In this document: piece by piece, positions 49,417 through 57,945 of the stretch
How the letters are laid out: each line of letters opens with the position of its first letter
How positions within the stretch are numbered: the first letter of the stretch is position 1
Source: Tolypothrix sp. PCC 7712
Lineage (GTDB): Bacteria; Cyanobacteriota; Cyanobacteriia; Cyanobacteriales; Nostocaceae
Length of the DNA: 64,000 nt
Direction of reading: 5' to 3'
NCBI RefSeq assembly: GCF_025860405.1
Contig: NZ_CP063785.1
Span: 6,077,390 to 6,141,389 of the forward strand
Notes under the pieces: model-generated
Databases searched by the model: none
Seen by the model: only the letters and a program-made list of their open reading frames with translations
What the model was told of the DNA's origin: nothing
Translations under genes and position numbers: made by a program

Positions 49417-51416
49417 AAGCGCCAGTGCTGCTGTTGAGTGCGGCTTTAATTTTTTGGGGATCGCAGACAGGAATGTGGATTTTTGCTATACCCATGTCTG
49501 CAATTTTAGCAGGATATCACTTGATAAATTCGCGGTGGGATTTTTCCAATGATGATTTCCAACGCATTGCTAAGTTGTGTGTGATGATTTTCCTGGTTGT
49601 ATTTGGTTCTTTAATCACTACTAACCGTTCCATTTACTTAGTCTACACTCTCTTGCAGTGGTTGCCATTAGTATTTTTTCCTCTGCTAGCTGCTCAAACA
49701 TATTCGATAAATGAAAGTTTTGATATTCGGACACTTTTTGTATCGCTGAAGAAATTAACACAAGTAGAATCAAAACGCTTCATTATTAATTTAAATTATC
49801 CCTATTTTGGTATTTGTATTTTATCGGCGGGAGCCGCAAATAGTCAGGAAATTTCTTTTTATCTTGGGATGTTTATTCTGATTGGCATTGCCCTATGGTT
49901 TGTGCGATCGCAGCGATTTTCAGTAAGTATCTGGCTGAGTTTAATTTTACTAGCTGGAGGTGTAGGTTTTATCGGACAAATGGGAGTCTATCAACTGCAA
50001 CAGAATTTAGAAAGTGCTGTTGTTTCATGGTTAAGTAATGCTAATAGTATAGGACAATTAATCGATTCAAAAACCAAACAAACGAGTATTGGTGAAATTG
50101 GAGTTTTAAAGCAATCAGATACAATTATATTCCGAGTCAAATCTGATAATTCCCAAGTTTCTCCCGGTTTATTAAAAGAAGCAACTTATAATAAATATAA
50201 ATCTGCGGTTTGGATAGCCGCTAATCCTAATTTTACTCCTGTACAATCTGATGTTAGTGGTAGCAATTGGCGTTTAGATAATAAACCAGTCACAGGCTCA
50301 ACTCTCACTATTTCTGCTAATTTGAATAGAGGTAAAGGCTTACTGCGGTTGCCTAATGGCACATTTGAAATTGACAATTTACCAGTCAGCCGCATGGAAA
50401 AAAATAAATATGGCACAGTAAAAGTAGAGGGTAAAAATGATGCGATCGCTTACCGAGCCATGTTTAATGATCGCCTTTCCTTAGATAGCCCACCCACAGC
50501 AGATGATTTGCAAATAGCTACAACTGAACAGGAAACAATCAATCAAGTTATTAACCAATTAAATATTACCGGAAAATCGCCACGCCAAATTTTACAGCTT
50601 GTAGATAGCTTCTTTATCAAGAATTTTCGTTATTCTTTAAAACTTACAGGTAAAAATAATCAACCAACACCTTTATCAGCGTTTTTATTAGAAACTCGCG
50701 CTGGACATTGTGAATATTTTGCCACTGCTACTACATTAATTTTACGTGCTGCTGGGATACCCGCTCGTTATGCAGTAGGTTATTCAGTTCGCGAATTTAG
50801 CCAATTAGAGAAACAATATATAGTACGTAGTCGCCATGCTCATGCTTGGACATTGGCTTATATAAATGGTAAATGGCAAACCTTTGATACAACACCTGCT
50901 GATTGGGCAAATATAGAAAATGCCAATGCGTCTAAATTAGCATTCATCTCTGATTTATGGTCATTCTTTAGATTTAAACTTTCAGGCTGGTTACGTTCTA
51001 ACTTAGTTAAAAGTCTATTGAATTATGGCTGGTGGCTAATTATGCCATTAATGTTGTTGCGGTTGTGGAAGTTTAATTCTAAAAGTACCGCTCGCCGTTT
51101 ATCTAAAAAACAATTAGTCACTGAGAAACGAGCTAAATCTGATTTCCATAGAAAGGATGATGAATTTTATTTAATTGCACAGAAGTTAGAAGATTTAGGA
51201 TTACACCGTCATCCTTCCGAGTCTTTAAAAACTTGGCTACAGAGGCTAAAAGAGGAATTACCGGCAGCTAATTTAATTGATGATTTGCCATTGATAGTGG
51301 AATTATATTACCGCGATCGCTTCGATCCGCAAGGTATTAAAGAGACTGAAAAAGCTAAATTAAAATCTGCTGTTGCTGCATGGCTAGTTAAACATAACCA
51401 GGTAAAAAACACATAA
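49413..51416 (+). CDS. Membrane transglutaminase-like protein (DUF3488-TgpA type)
   Basis: A 667-residue protein. Several N-terminal membrane helices (residues about 5-210) form the DUF3488-like part. The transglutaminase-like core follows, with the triad Cys in AGHCEYFATA (near 433), His in RHAHAWTLAY (near 475) and Asp in FDTTPAD (near 490). One more membrane helix lies near 545, then a cytoplasmic DUF4129-like tail (EELPAANLIDDLPLIVELYYRDRF). The triad is intact. TgpA relatives are essential in some bacteria; the substrate is unknown. It forms an operon with the MoxR and DUF58 genes. Confidence 0.92.
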   Translation: MKAPVLLLSAALIFWGSQTGMWIFAIPMSAILAGYHLINSRWDFSNDDFQRIAKLCVMIFLVVFGSLITTNRSIYLVYTLLQWLPLVFFPLLAAQTYSINESFDIRTLFVSLKKLTQVESKRFIINLNYPYFGICILSAGAANSQEISFYLGMFILIGIALWFVRSQRFSVSIWLSLILLAGGVGFIGQMGVYQLQQNLESAVVSWLSNANSIGQLIDSKTKQTSIGEIGVLKQSDTIIFRVKSDNSQVSPGLLKEATYNKYKSAVWIAANPNFTPVQSDVSGSNWRLDNKPVTGSTLTISANLNRGKGLLRLPNGTFEIDNLPVSRMEKNKYGTVKVEGKNDAIAYRAMFNDRLSLDSPPTADDLQIATTEQETINQVINQLNITGKSPRQILQLVDSFFIKNFRYSLKLTGKNNQPTPLSAFLLETRAGHCEYFATATTLILRAAGIPARYAVGYSVREFSQLEKQYIVRSRHAHAWTLAYINGKWQTFDTTPADWANIENANASKLAFISDLWSFFRFKLSGWLRSNLVKSLLNYGWWLIMPLMLLRLWKFNSKSTARRLSKKQLVTEKRAKSDFHRKDDEFYLIAQKLEDLGLHRHPSESLKTWLQRLKEELPAANLIDDLPLIVELYYRDRFDPQGIKETEKAKLKSAVAAWLVKHNQVKNT

Positions 51417-51540
51417 TAAGCTAATGCGCGCCTAAATGGCATAACTACTCATGAAGGCTGTTAACTGTTAACGGTTGACTGTCAACGGTCAACCGTCAAC
51501 AGACCTCATGAGGGATTGTGCAACTTAAAAGCAGAATAGC

Positions 51541-51872
51541 TTACCATTTTGAAAAAAGAATGCGACAGATTTTAGGGGCACCAGTCAGATAATTTGATAT
51601 ACCAAAAGATTGTGGATGCCCATACGTGTCAACTTAAGCTAAAAGCTATATAGGACGGGCGTTGTACAAAACTTTCGCCCTCATCCCCTAACCCCTTCTC
51701 CCCCAGGAGAAGGGGAATTAAATCTCTTGCTCCCCTCTCCCGGTGGGAGAGGGGTTGGGGGTGAGGGCAAAAACCTTGCAACCAAGCAGGTTTCGCGTTA
51801 AGTTGACACGTATGGTGGATGCCGTGCCCCTACAAAGACTTTATTTGTCGCCAACATTATTTAAATTGGTAT
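51541..51872. mobile_element. MITE-like element (ATACCAA family), copy 3, interrupted
   Basis: The outer ends TTACCATTTTGAAAAAAGAA and AATTGGTAT match the copies at 245 and 46708. The inner element occupies 51626-51809, reading in the opposite direction to that at 300-485. The inner flanks CATACGTGTCAAC and GTTGACACGTATG are exact complements. Confidence 0.7.
51626..51809. repeat. Nested palindromic element (GTGTCAAC family), reverse orientation
   Basis: It contains CGCCCTCATCCCC paired with GGGTGAGGGC and CCCCTTCTCCCCCAGGAGAA arms, as in 300-485 but inverted. It is the same unit that is tandemly repeated at 59418-60550. Confidence 0.75.
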
Positions 51873-51922
51873 TAGGTGAAATTTCAATCAGGCTAGGGAA
51901 TGTGCAGAGAAATTAAATATCA

Positions 51923-53561
51923 GTTTCAATCCTTAATAGGGATTAAGTGAAGTTTAAACTGCAAAGTTTTGTATGGGCTTAGTGGGGGTTCTGGAGTTTC
52001 AATCCCTAATAGGGATTAAGTGAAGTTTAAACTTGATGCAATCAAACCTTGATTGCTACCTACTCTTGTTTCAATCCCTAATAGGGATTAAGTGAAGTTT
52101 AAACGCTATATATAGTCCAAGATTGCGATGCTTTAATTCTTTGGTTTCAATCCCTAATAGGGATTAAGTGAAGTTTAAACCTGTGAGGCGATCAACCGTT
52201 TTGCTGAGAAACTACTAAGAGGTTTCAATCCCTAATAGGGATTAAGTGAAGTTTAAACCCGCATCCATTAATTCATCAATTCTGCGGTATCCTGGTTTCA
52301 ATCCCTAATAGGGATTAAGTGAAGTTTAAACTTGAGTTAAGAGAGTTTAAAAGCGTGTTTTGTTGAGTTTCAATCCCTAATAGGGATTAAGTGAAGTTTA
52401 AACTGATTTGATGCTAGGTAATGCCACGAATTTAAGTGGTTTCAATCCCTAATAGGGATTAAGTGAAGTTTAAACCAGTCTATACGCCTGAAGAGATGGG
52501 TGCAACAGTTGTTTCAATCCCTAATAGGGATTAAGTGAAGTTTAAACTTTCTGATTAATTTCAGCCGCATACTTTTGAGTAAGTTTCAATCCCTAATAGG
52601 GATTAAGTGAAGTTTAAACTTGTTCCGTATGGAGGGTCAACATTCTCAATAAAGTTTCAATCCCTAATAGGGATTAAGTGAAGTTTAAACCATCAAGCCT
52701 GGCCCGAATGGGTTGCCTTGTAGAGTTTCAATCCCTAATAGGGATTAAGTGAAGTTTAAACTCTACCTCTATTCAAAATACCATTTATTTATTCCATTGT
52801 TTCAATCCCTAATAGGGATTAAGTGAAGTTTAAACTCAACTAGAGGGGTTTTTATTTTGCCTAAAATTAGTTTCAATCCCTAATAGGGATTAAGTGAAGT
52901 TTAAACAAAGGGTAGGCAAACAGGCGCATCAGTAGTATATGTTTCAATCCCTAATAGGGATTAAGTGAAGTTTAAACTTCTAGAGTATCTAGCAATATTG
53001 AAGAAGTTGAAAGTTTCAATCCCTAATAGGGATTAAGTGAAGTTTAAACAAAACTCTTCCAATGACTATTTAAGACAAGCTCGTTTCAATCCCTAATAGG
53101 GATTAAGTGAAGTTTAAACCAATGGCGCAGAAGCAGCAGTCAGTTAGAACACCATCCCTGTTTCAATCCCTAATAGGGATTAAGTGAAGTTTAAACGGGA
53201 CTTCTCCAAATAATTCCTTTGATAATTCCCTGTTTCAATCCCTAATAGGGATTAAGTGAAGTTTAAACATTGAGGAAAGAAATACAAAGGTCATTCAAGT
53301 GATTGGTTTCAATCCCTAATAGGGATTAAGTGAAGTTTAAACCATTTGCTCTTTTAGGTGTTATTCCTATTTCCACTGTTTCAATCCCTAATAGGGATTA
53401 AGTGAAGTTTAAACTCATAAAAAAACGCCCGTAGGCGTGTAATTTGGTTGTTTCAATCCCTAATAGGGATTAAGTGAAGTTTAAACCCTCACGTGAGGGC
53501 TATTTCTTAAAACTCTATTTCTTTGTTTCAATCCCTAATAGGGATTAAGTGAAGTTTAAAC
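51923..53561 (-). CRISPR. CRISPR array, 23 repeats and 22 spacers, read leftward
   Basis: 23 repeats of 37 bp begin GTTTCAATCCCTAATAGGGA and end GAAGTTTAAAC on the plus strand. All look identical except the leftmost (51923-51959), which has C to T at position 11. Spacers are 33-41 bases. On the minus strand the repeat ends ATTGAAAC, the usual 5' tag of class 1 crRNAs, and has the stem AATCCC/GGGATT. With the decayed repeat at the left, this places the leader to the right of 53561 and transcription leftward. Repeats of this kind are found with type III and type I-D systems in cyanobacteria, but no cas gene is in the window, so any processing proteins must be encoded elsewhere. Confidence 0.97.
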
Positions 53562-53592
53562 TGCGGCAGCCCCAAAGCCAATGTATATATAG

Positions 53593-53604
53593 TTTTCAAG
53601 GTTC
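53593..53604 (-). promoter_or_regulatory. boxA-like motif in the CRISPR leader
   Basis: GAACCTTGAAAA on the minus strand, followed by CTATATAT. It is identical to the 12-mers at 31730 and 33869 in the rRNA operon. It lies 31 bases before the first repeat and downstream of the candidate promoter, the place expected for RNA-loaded antitermination. Confidence 0.7.
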
Positions 53605-53622
53605 TGTTGCGCGGACAGTGCA

Positions 53623-53652
53623 ATCATAACATAAGCAAGAATGAAGCAGCAA
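53623..53652 (-). promoter_or_regulatory. Candidate CRISPR promoter
   Basis: On the minus strand, TTGCTG (plus 53647-53652) and TATGAT (plus 53623-53628) are separated by 18 bases, and TGT before TATGAT gives an extended -10. The transcript would start near 53616 and meet boxA about 12 bases later. The -35 match is moderate, so it is tentative. Confidence 0.45.
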
Positions 53653-53916
53653 ACCCAAAATGGCTGAAAGTCAATCCCTGTAAGGCGCGCGGGTGATTGA
53701 GAAGCAATAAAACAATGGAAGCCTTATATACAAATAGTTTTAACGGTTTTTGGTGAGATTACTTTTTTAACACCTACCCATCCGCGCATTCTGGCAAGAA
53801 AAGAGTATCGTTACGGGCGGCTGATATTCAATCATAGCAGCACAGCCAATGCATTAGGGAAGGCTAAAACATCAATTATTGAGAGCTAGTTAATCGAAAA
53901 ATTGGCTCGTTGGTTG

Positions 53917-54165
53917 TGAAGGAGATCTGGTTGTGCGTGAAGGAGATCTGGTTGTGCGTGAAGGAGATCTCATTGATAGAGAACCCGATCTGGTTGGTTG
54001 TGAAGGAACCGATGTTCTCTATGGATGAGCGCTCATTGATAGAGAACCCGATCTGGTTGGTTGTGAAGGAACCGATGTTCTCTATGGATGAGCGCTCGTT
54101 GATAGACAACCCGATCTGGTTGGTTATGAAGGAACCGATGTTCTCTATGGATGAGCGATCGCAAG
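53917..54165. repeat. 21-bp/63-bp tandem repeats open in both directions
   Basis: A 21-bp unit (GAGATCTGGTTGTGCGTGAA plus G) repeats, then three 63-bp units begin GAGAACCCGATCTGG at 53979, 54042 and 54105. The minus strand encodes heptads such as ISFTHNQ and a 21-residue unit RSSIENIGSFTTNQIGFSIN plus E; the plus strand encodes units such as PMFSMDERSLIENPIWLVVK. Both frames are open for over 80 codons. The minus frame's GTG start lies in a neighbouring MITE-like repeat. I treat it as a repeat and not as a gene; either protein is possible. Confidence 0.7.
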
Positions 54166-54171
54166 CTATGT

Positions 54172-54300
54172 AAGTACTCACGCAAAATTATTTATGTCAT
54201 TGCGAGCGAAGCGAAGCAACCCCAAAACCCTTGTGATTGCTTCACTCCACTTCGTTACGTTCGCAATGACAAATGTATATTTAATTTTGCATCACTACTT
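54172..54300. mobile_element. MITE-like palindromic repeat (AAGTA / CATTGCGA family), copy Y
   Basis: The left end is AAGTACTCACGCAAAATTAT and the right end, reverse-complemented, is AAGTAGTGATGCAAAATTAA, with inner GTCATTGCGA arms. It is the diverged partner of 8325-8451. It abuts the 21-bp repeat block. Confidence 0.75.
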
Positions 54301-54503
54301 AGACGCAGTATATCCGTAGAAATCGCACCCAGTAATGCTAATTATTAACTTGGTCATTTAAAAAAGAGAAATACATGAATTAAGGGCGCAAAAATTTGCG
54401 CCCCTATAGATAATTTATGTGTTGCAATAACTTAGGATTGTGTCAGTACCTAGGCAGAATTAATTACACAAATTGTTTTTTCTCCTACCTGAATTAGTGC
54501 AAG

Positions 54504-55304
54504 TTACTGTGAAACAATCGGTTGCGTTGCTACGTTACTTAAACCAATGCTGGTAATTAAATTTTGCCATTCGGCTTGCAGCTTGCTATCGTTAGGGTTC
54601 TTTTGAAGCAATTGTGCCAAAATTGTCACTGTTTCGTACCAAATGCCATTTTGGGCGTAAATCGCTAGCTGCTGTTGAGGTTTAGCTTTTTCTATTTGTT
54701 GAGCGATCGCCTGATTCAAATTCACTCGCTGAACTACTCCTTCAACATAAATGGGCGGCGATTGTTTTTCTGGATCGCAATAAACACTGAGAAACCAGCG
54801 ATATTGTTTGTTCAATTCCAATGGTGCTACAGTTTGCGGTAAAGAAACGTTGATAACTCCCGGTTGGTTGGGTAGAGCGATCGCAGTTTGGTAAATTTGG
54901 TTGGCAGCGTCATCTTGCAAAGTAAACTCCACTCGATTACTCCAATTTTTTGGTAGTGGTAGATAAAACCAAAAAGTTGGGCGTGCTGCTGTCGTCAATC
55001 CCCAAACATCCTCAGTTGAGTCCGCTTTTTTAATAAAGGGTACTAAAGCTGTGAGTTCAGGTTTAAACAGTGGACAAGTACCACGTTTGGCCCCTCCCAA
55101 AACGCGACCCCCTGGCGGTGGCTCTGGCGGTGGTGTGGGTACATTAAAGTTAACGGTTGTAATAGTAGTGTTACTTGACTTTGTGTTGATTAGCTGTCTA
55201 TAGTTCCCTGGTTCTGCGACGATTGATGTCTGTCCCAGCAGTATACTAGTGCAACTAACAGCAAATACTAAAGACAATTTCATTGGTAATGAAATGAATT
55301 TCAT
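54504..55304 (-). CDS. DUF928 family exported protein
   Basis: A 266-residue protein with a signal peptide (about 1-30, with VFAVSCTSILLGQTSIV) and a Pro-rich linker (PTPPPEPPPGGRVLGG) before the core. The family blocks TLTTAARPTFWFYLP-like (here GLTTAARPTFWFYLPLP), the strand pattern VEFTLQDDAANQIYQTAI and RWFLSVYCDP are present, as I recall for cyanobacterial DUF928. The C-terminal region is helical (WYETVTILAQLLQKNPNDSK, TPR-like). Its function is unknown. It sits downstream of the CHASE2-CHAT gene, as in similar cyanobacterial neighbourhoods. Confidence 0.85.
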   Translation of the reverse strand: MKFISLPMKLSLVFAVSCTSILLGQTSIVAEPGNYRQLINTKSSNTTITTVNFNVPTPPPEPPPGGRVLGGAKRGTCPLFKPELTALVPFIKKADSTEDVWGLTTAARPTFWFYLPLPKNWSNRVEFTLQDDAANQIYQTAIALPNQPGVINVSLPQTVAPLELNKQYRWFLSVYCDPEKQSPPIYVEGVVQRVNLNQAIAQQIEKAKPQQQLAIYAQNGIWYETVTILAQLLQKNPNDSKLQAEWQNLITSIGLSNVATQPIVSQ

Positions 55305-55340
55305 AAGATTTACTGGGAATAAAAGATGAAATTTGGGATT

Positions 55341-55480
55341 GGGGAATGGGGAATGGGTAATGGGTAATGGGTAATGGGTAATGGGTAATGGGTAATGGGG
55401 AAATAACGATAATAAATGCCCTATGCCCTATGCCCTATGCCCTATGCCCTATGCCCTATGCCCCATGCCCTAAATATTTT
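55341..55480. repeat. GGGTAAT and CCCTATG heptamer tandem repeats
   Basis: A GGTAATG-type run (about 55345-55400) is followed by a CCCTATG run (about 55415-55470), so the whole forms a loose inverted arrangement. It lies in the gap between the DUF928 and CHASE2-CHAT genes and touches the last codons of the latter. Confidence 0.88.
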
Positions 55481-57815
55481 CCCGGATTAATTTGGAATTT
55501 TGAATTTTAAATTTGGAATTTTGGATGAGTATCACGCCAACTGTGCCTACTAATGAGGCAGATGAGGGTATAAAAGGTACCCAAAAACCCCAAATTAATA
55601 GACCAAAGCAGAATAAATACAGTACGCCTGAGGTCACGCCAAGGGCTATGACTAATGAGGATTGGGAAGAGATTCGCCAAGTTAGCAGTCCGCCAATGAA
55701 AGACCAACTCCAAATCCAGAGGATTTCTACCCAAGGTGACCAAACTTGCAATAAGGGACGATGATCTAAAACTGCACTGAGAATCTGGCTCACCATGTGC
55801 CCTTGTACTACGACTCCTGACATTTGCTTGTCTAAGTTATTACCGTAGGGTGTAGCCCAGTAGTCTGGGAAATCTCCTTTGGCGGAGACACCAATCAAAA
55901 CAATGCGGTCTTTGATGGCTTTGGGGTTGACTTGTCCAGAGATTAATTGTGTGAAGGTTACCTGTTCCGCTATCTTTTTGGTGGAACGGTAGTTGAGTAA
56001 TAGTTGACCGCCATTTGCATCAATACTTTGATAGCCACTCGCACGGGACGCTAGGCGAGGTAATACTGTTTTGCCTAGTTGTAACTGTTTTTGTGGGGTA
56101 AAGGTCGGTTGAATTCCTAGAGGTAAGAGATAGCGGAATGCGAGTTGGGTACTGAGTGCATAGTGTGTAGTACATAATGATGCGGCTTCTGGTGTCATGA
56201 ATAACAGCTGGCGGCGTACTACCCCATCTGTATCATGTAAAAAGTCGCTGAATCCTAGGCGTTCTACTGGAATTTCTGGTGGTGGGGCAATGCCTTTAGT
56301 TTTTTCTGTGGTATCACTTCCTTTACAAACTCCTATTAAGTTATCGGTTTGTTGCAGCCGGGAGATTAAATCTTTGGGTTCGGCCTGAAAATCACGGTAA
56401 ATATCTAAACCAATGGCCCGGGGTTGATACTTTTGCAGTGTTAGCAAAAGTTGGTTGAGTGATTTATCTGAGAGCGAAGTTCCTTTTAACTCTTCGCGAT
56501 TTTGGCGTTGAAATGCCAGGTCGTTATCGTCAATGGTGACTAATAGCAACCGCGAATCTGGCCCTTCATCAGGACGCGATCGCATCATTTGATCGAAGGC
56601 TTGAAATTCTAAACCTTGTAATGTTCCCAAAAATCTCAATCCGCAAACGATCGCAGTCATTACCACGCTGGAAAAGAATGCTGCTTGAAATCCGGGTTTT
56701 GTGACTAAAGGTAAACTTGGGTTGACTTTTTTGTAGGTGCGTGTCAAACATTCCCAAGTCATGGGCGGTTGTGAGGGATTTTGAAAAATCACTGGTAACC
56801 AAGTTGCACAGGGAAATCTATCTTCAAGCCCTTGTAGGCGTTCTCTGGCTTGCCTAACTGCTTGATATAATAAATCCCCACCTGCAAAGCTACCGATTAA
56901 ATACTTTAAAAACTCTTGCGCTACGCGATCGGGGACAGGTTCTCGCATGACGATCATTTGCGGTATTTGCAAATCTGCAAGTTCTGTTGCTAATCCCAAT
57001 CCATCGCAGGAGTTGAAAATTGCTAATTGTAAGCCGCGTTCAATGGCTTTTTTCAGGGCGTACTTTAATTCACCGATTGTTAAACTATCTGTTTTATTTA
57101 AATATATTCGCCCAGTCCCATCTTTGCCTTGACTGGAACTATGTCCGGCGAAAAATAGAATATCCCAGTTTTTTTCCCAAAGATGATCGGTTAATTGTTT
57201 GCGTTCTGGTTCTACTAATAAACAAACATCTGCATTGCGACATTGTTGTAGTAGTGCTAAATCAGCATGAGTATCAATTCCTTCGCTATTACCCACGATC
57301 GCCAAAATATTCACCACTTTGTTGGGGGTGCGTGATTTTGGTATGCGCTCATAAGTTGGCGATGATAAAGCAATTTCGGCTTTGGGGTAGCGTTCTAGTA
57401 AGTCCCAAAGATGCCAAGGTAATCGCTGCAATTGGCTATTTTCTGCTTGCAAAATTACTCGCACTTGGTCTGTGGGTAAGAGGCTTTCTAGCCATTTTTC
57501 CCGGATGGGGCGAAATTCTTCTGAGCGCAGCCAAGTATTGAAGCGTGCCCGTAAAATATGAGATGTATGCAGGCAGTCTTGTGTCATTGACACATTCGTT
57601 ATCTGTACTTTATCTGCATCTAGGCGATAAACATTACCTAAGCGACGATAAATAGTTTGCCAGTGACTATAATATAGGGGAATTTCCGGACATGGCGGCA
57701 GCTTACCCATGATTTCTGTGTTAGGGCGATCGCATTCTTCACCAATTTGGAGAGTAACAGCAAATCCTTGCTCGAAACTACCGTATGCAAACTTCAGAAC
57801 CACTAACTTACTCAT
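55470..57815 (-). CDS. CHAT-CHASE2 membrane protein
   Basis: A 781-residue protein. The N-terminal half holds a CHAT (caspase-like) peptidase domain: His in FFAGHSSSQG (near 225) and Cys in FNSCDGLG (near 269), so the dyad is present. A membrane helix near 385 leads to a CHASE2 sensory domain (LLLVTIDDNDLAF, AIGLDIYRDF, VLIGVSAKGDFPDYWATPYG) facing outside, then further C-terminal helices (about 680-765). The domain order (CHAT first, CHASE2 second) suggests that an outside signal controls an internal protease-like unit. The last residues, SKFKIQNSKLIRENI, are encoded by a short AATTC-type repeat. It is flanked by DUF1822 and DUF928 genes. Confidence 0.9.
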   Translation of the reverse strand: MSKLVVLKFAYGSFEQGFAVTLQIGEECDRPNTEIMGKLPPCPEIPLYYSHWQTIYRRLGNVYRLDADKVQITNVSMTQDCLHTSHILRARFNTWLRSEEFRPIREKWLESLLPTDQVRVILQAENSQLQRLPWHLWDLLERYPKAEIALSSPTYERIPKSRTPNKVVNILAIVGNSEGIDTHADLALLQQCRNADVCLLVEPERKQLTDHLWEKNWDILFFAGHSSSQGKDGTGRIYLNKTDSLTIGELKYALKKAIERGLQLAIFNSCDGLGLATELADLQIPQMIVMREPVPDRVAQEFLKYLIGSFAGGDLLYQAVRQARERLQGLEDRFPCATWLPVIFQNPSQPPMTWECLTRTYKKVNPSLPLVTKPGFQAAFFSSVVMTAIVCGLRFLGTLQGLEFQAFDQMMRSRPDEGPDSRLLLVTIDDNDLAFQRQNREELKGTSLSDKSLNQLLLTLQKYQPRAIGLDIYRDFQAEPKDLISRLQQTDNLIGVCKGSDTTEKTKGIAPPPEIPVERLGFSDFLHDTDGVVRRQLLFMTPEAASLCTTHYALSTQLAFRYLLPLGIQPTFTPQKQLQLGKTVLPRLASRASGYQSIDANGGQLLLNYRSTKKIAEQVTFTQLISGQVNPKAIKDRIVLIGVSAKGDFPDYWATPYGNNLDKQMSGVVVQGHMVSQILSAVLDHRPLLQVWSPWVEILWIWSWSFIGGLLTWRISSQSSLVIALGVTSGVLYLFCFGLLIWGFWVPFIPSSASLVGTVGVILIQNSKFKIQNSKLIRENI

Positions 57816-57945
57816 GACAGTCGCTGCGCTCCCATTGAAAATTCAAAATTCACAATCATCAGCCTAGAATTTTGAATCACCCTGTGTGTTAAAAATATTA
57901 CATCCCTATTACCAATTACTGACAATGGGGAAAGTAGCTGCACCT

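Larger units (their letters stand above)
53562..53880 (-). promoter_or_regulatory. CRISPR leader region
   Basis: About 320 bases to the right of the last repeat, AT-rich with a GCGCGG block. On the minus strand, from far to near, it holds GCGCGGATGGGTAGGTG (about 53780), a candidate promoter, and the GAACCTTGAAAA motif. It is the part expected to drive transcription and to mark the site of new spacer insertion. Confidence 0.65.
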
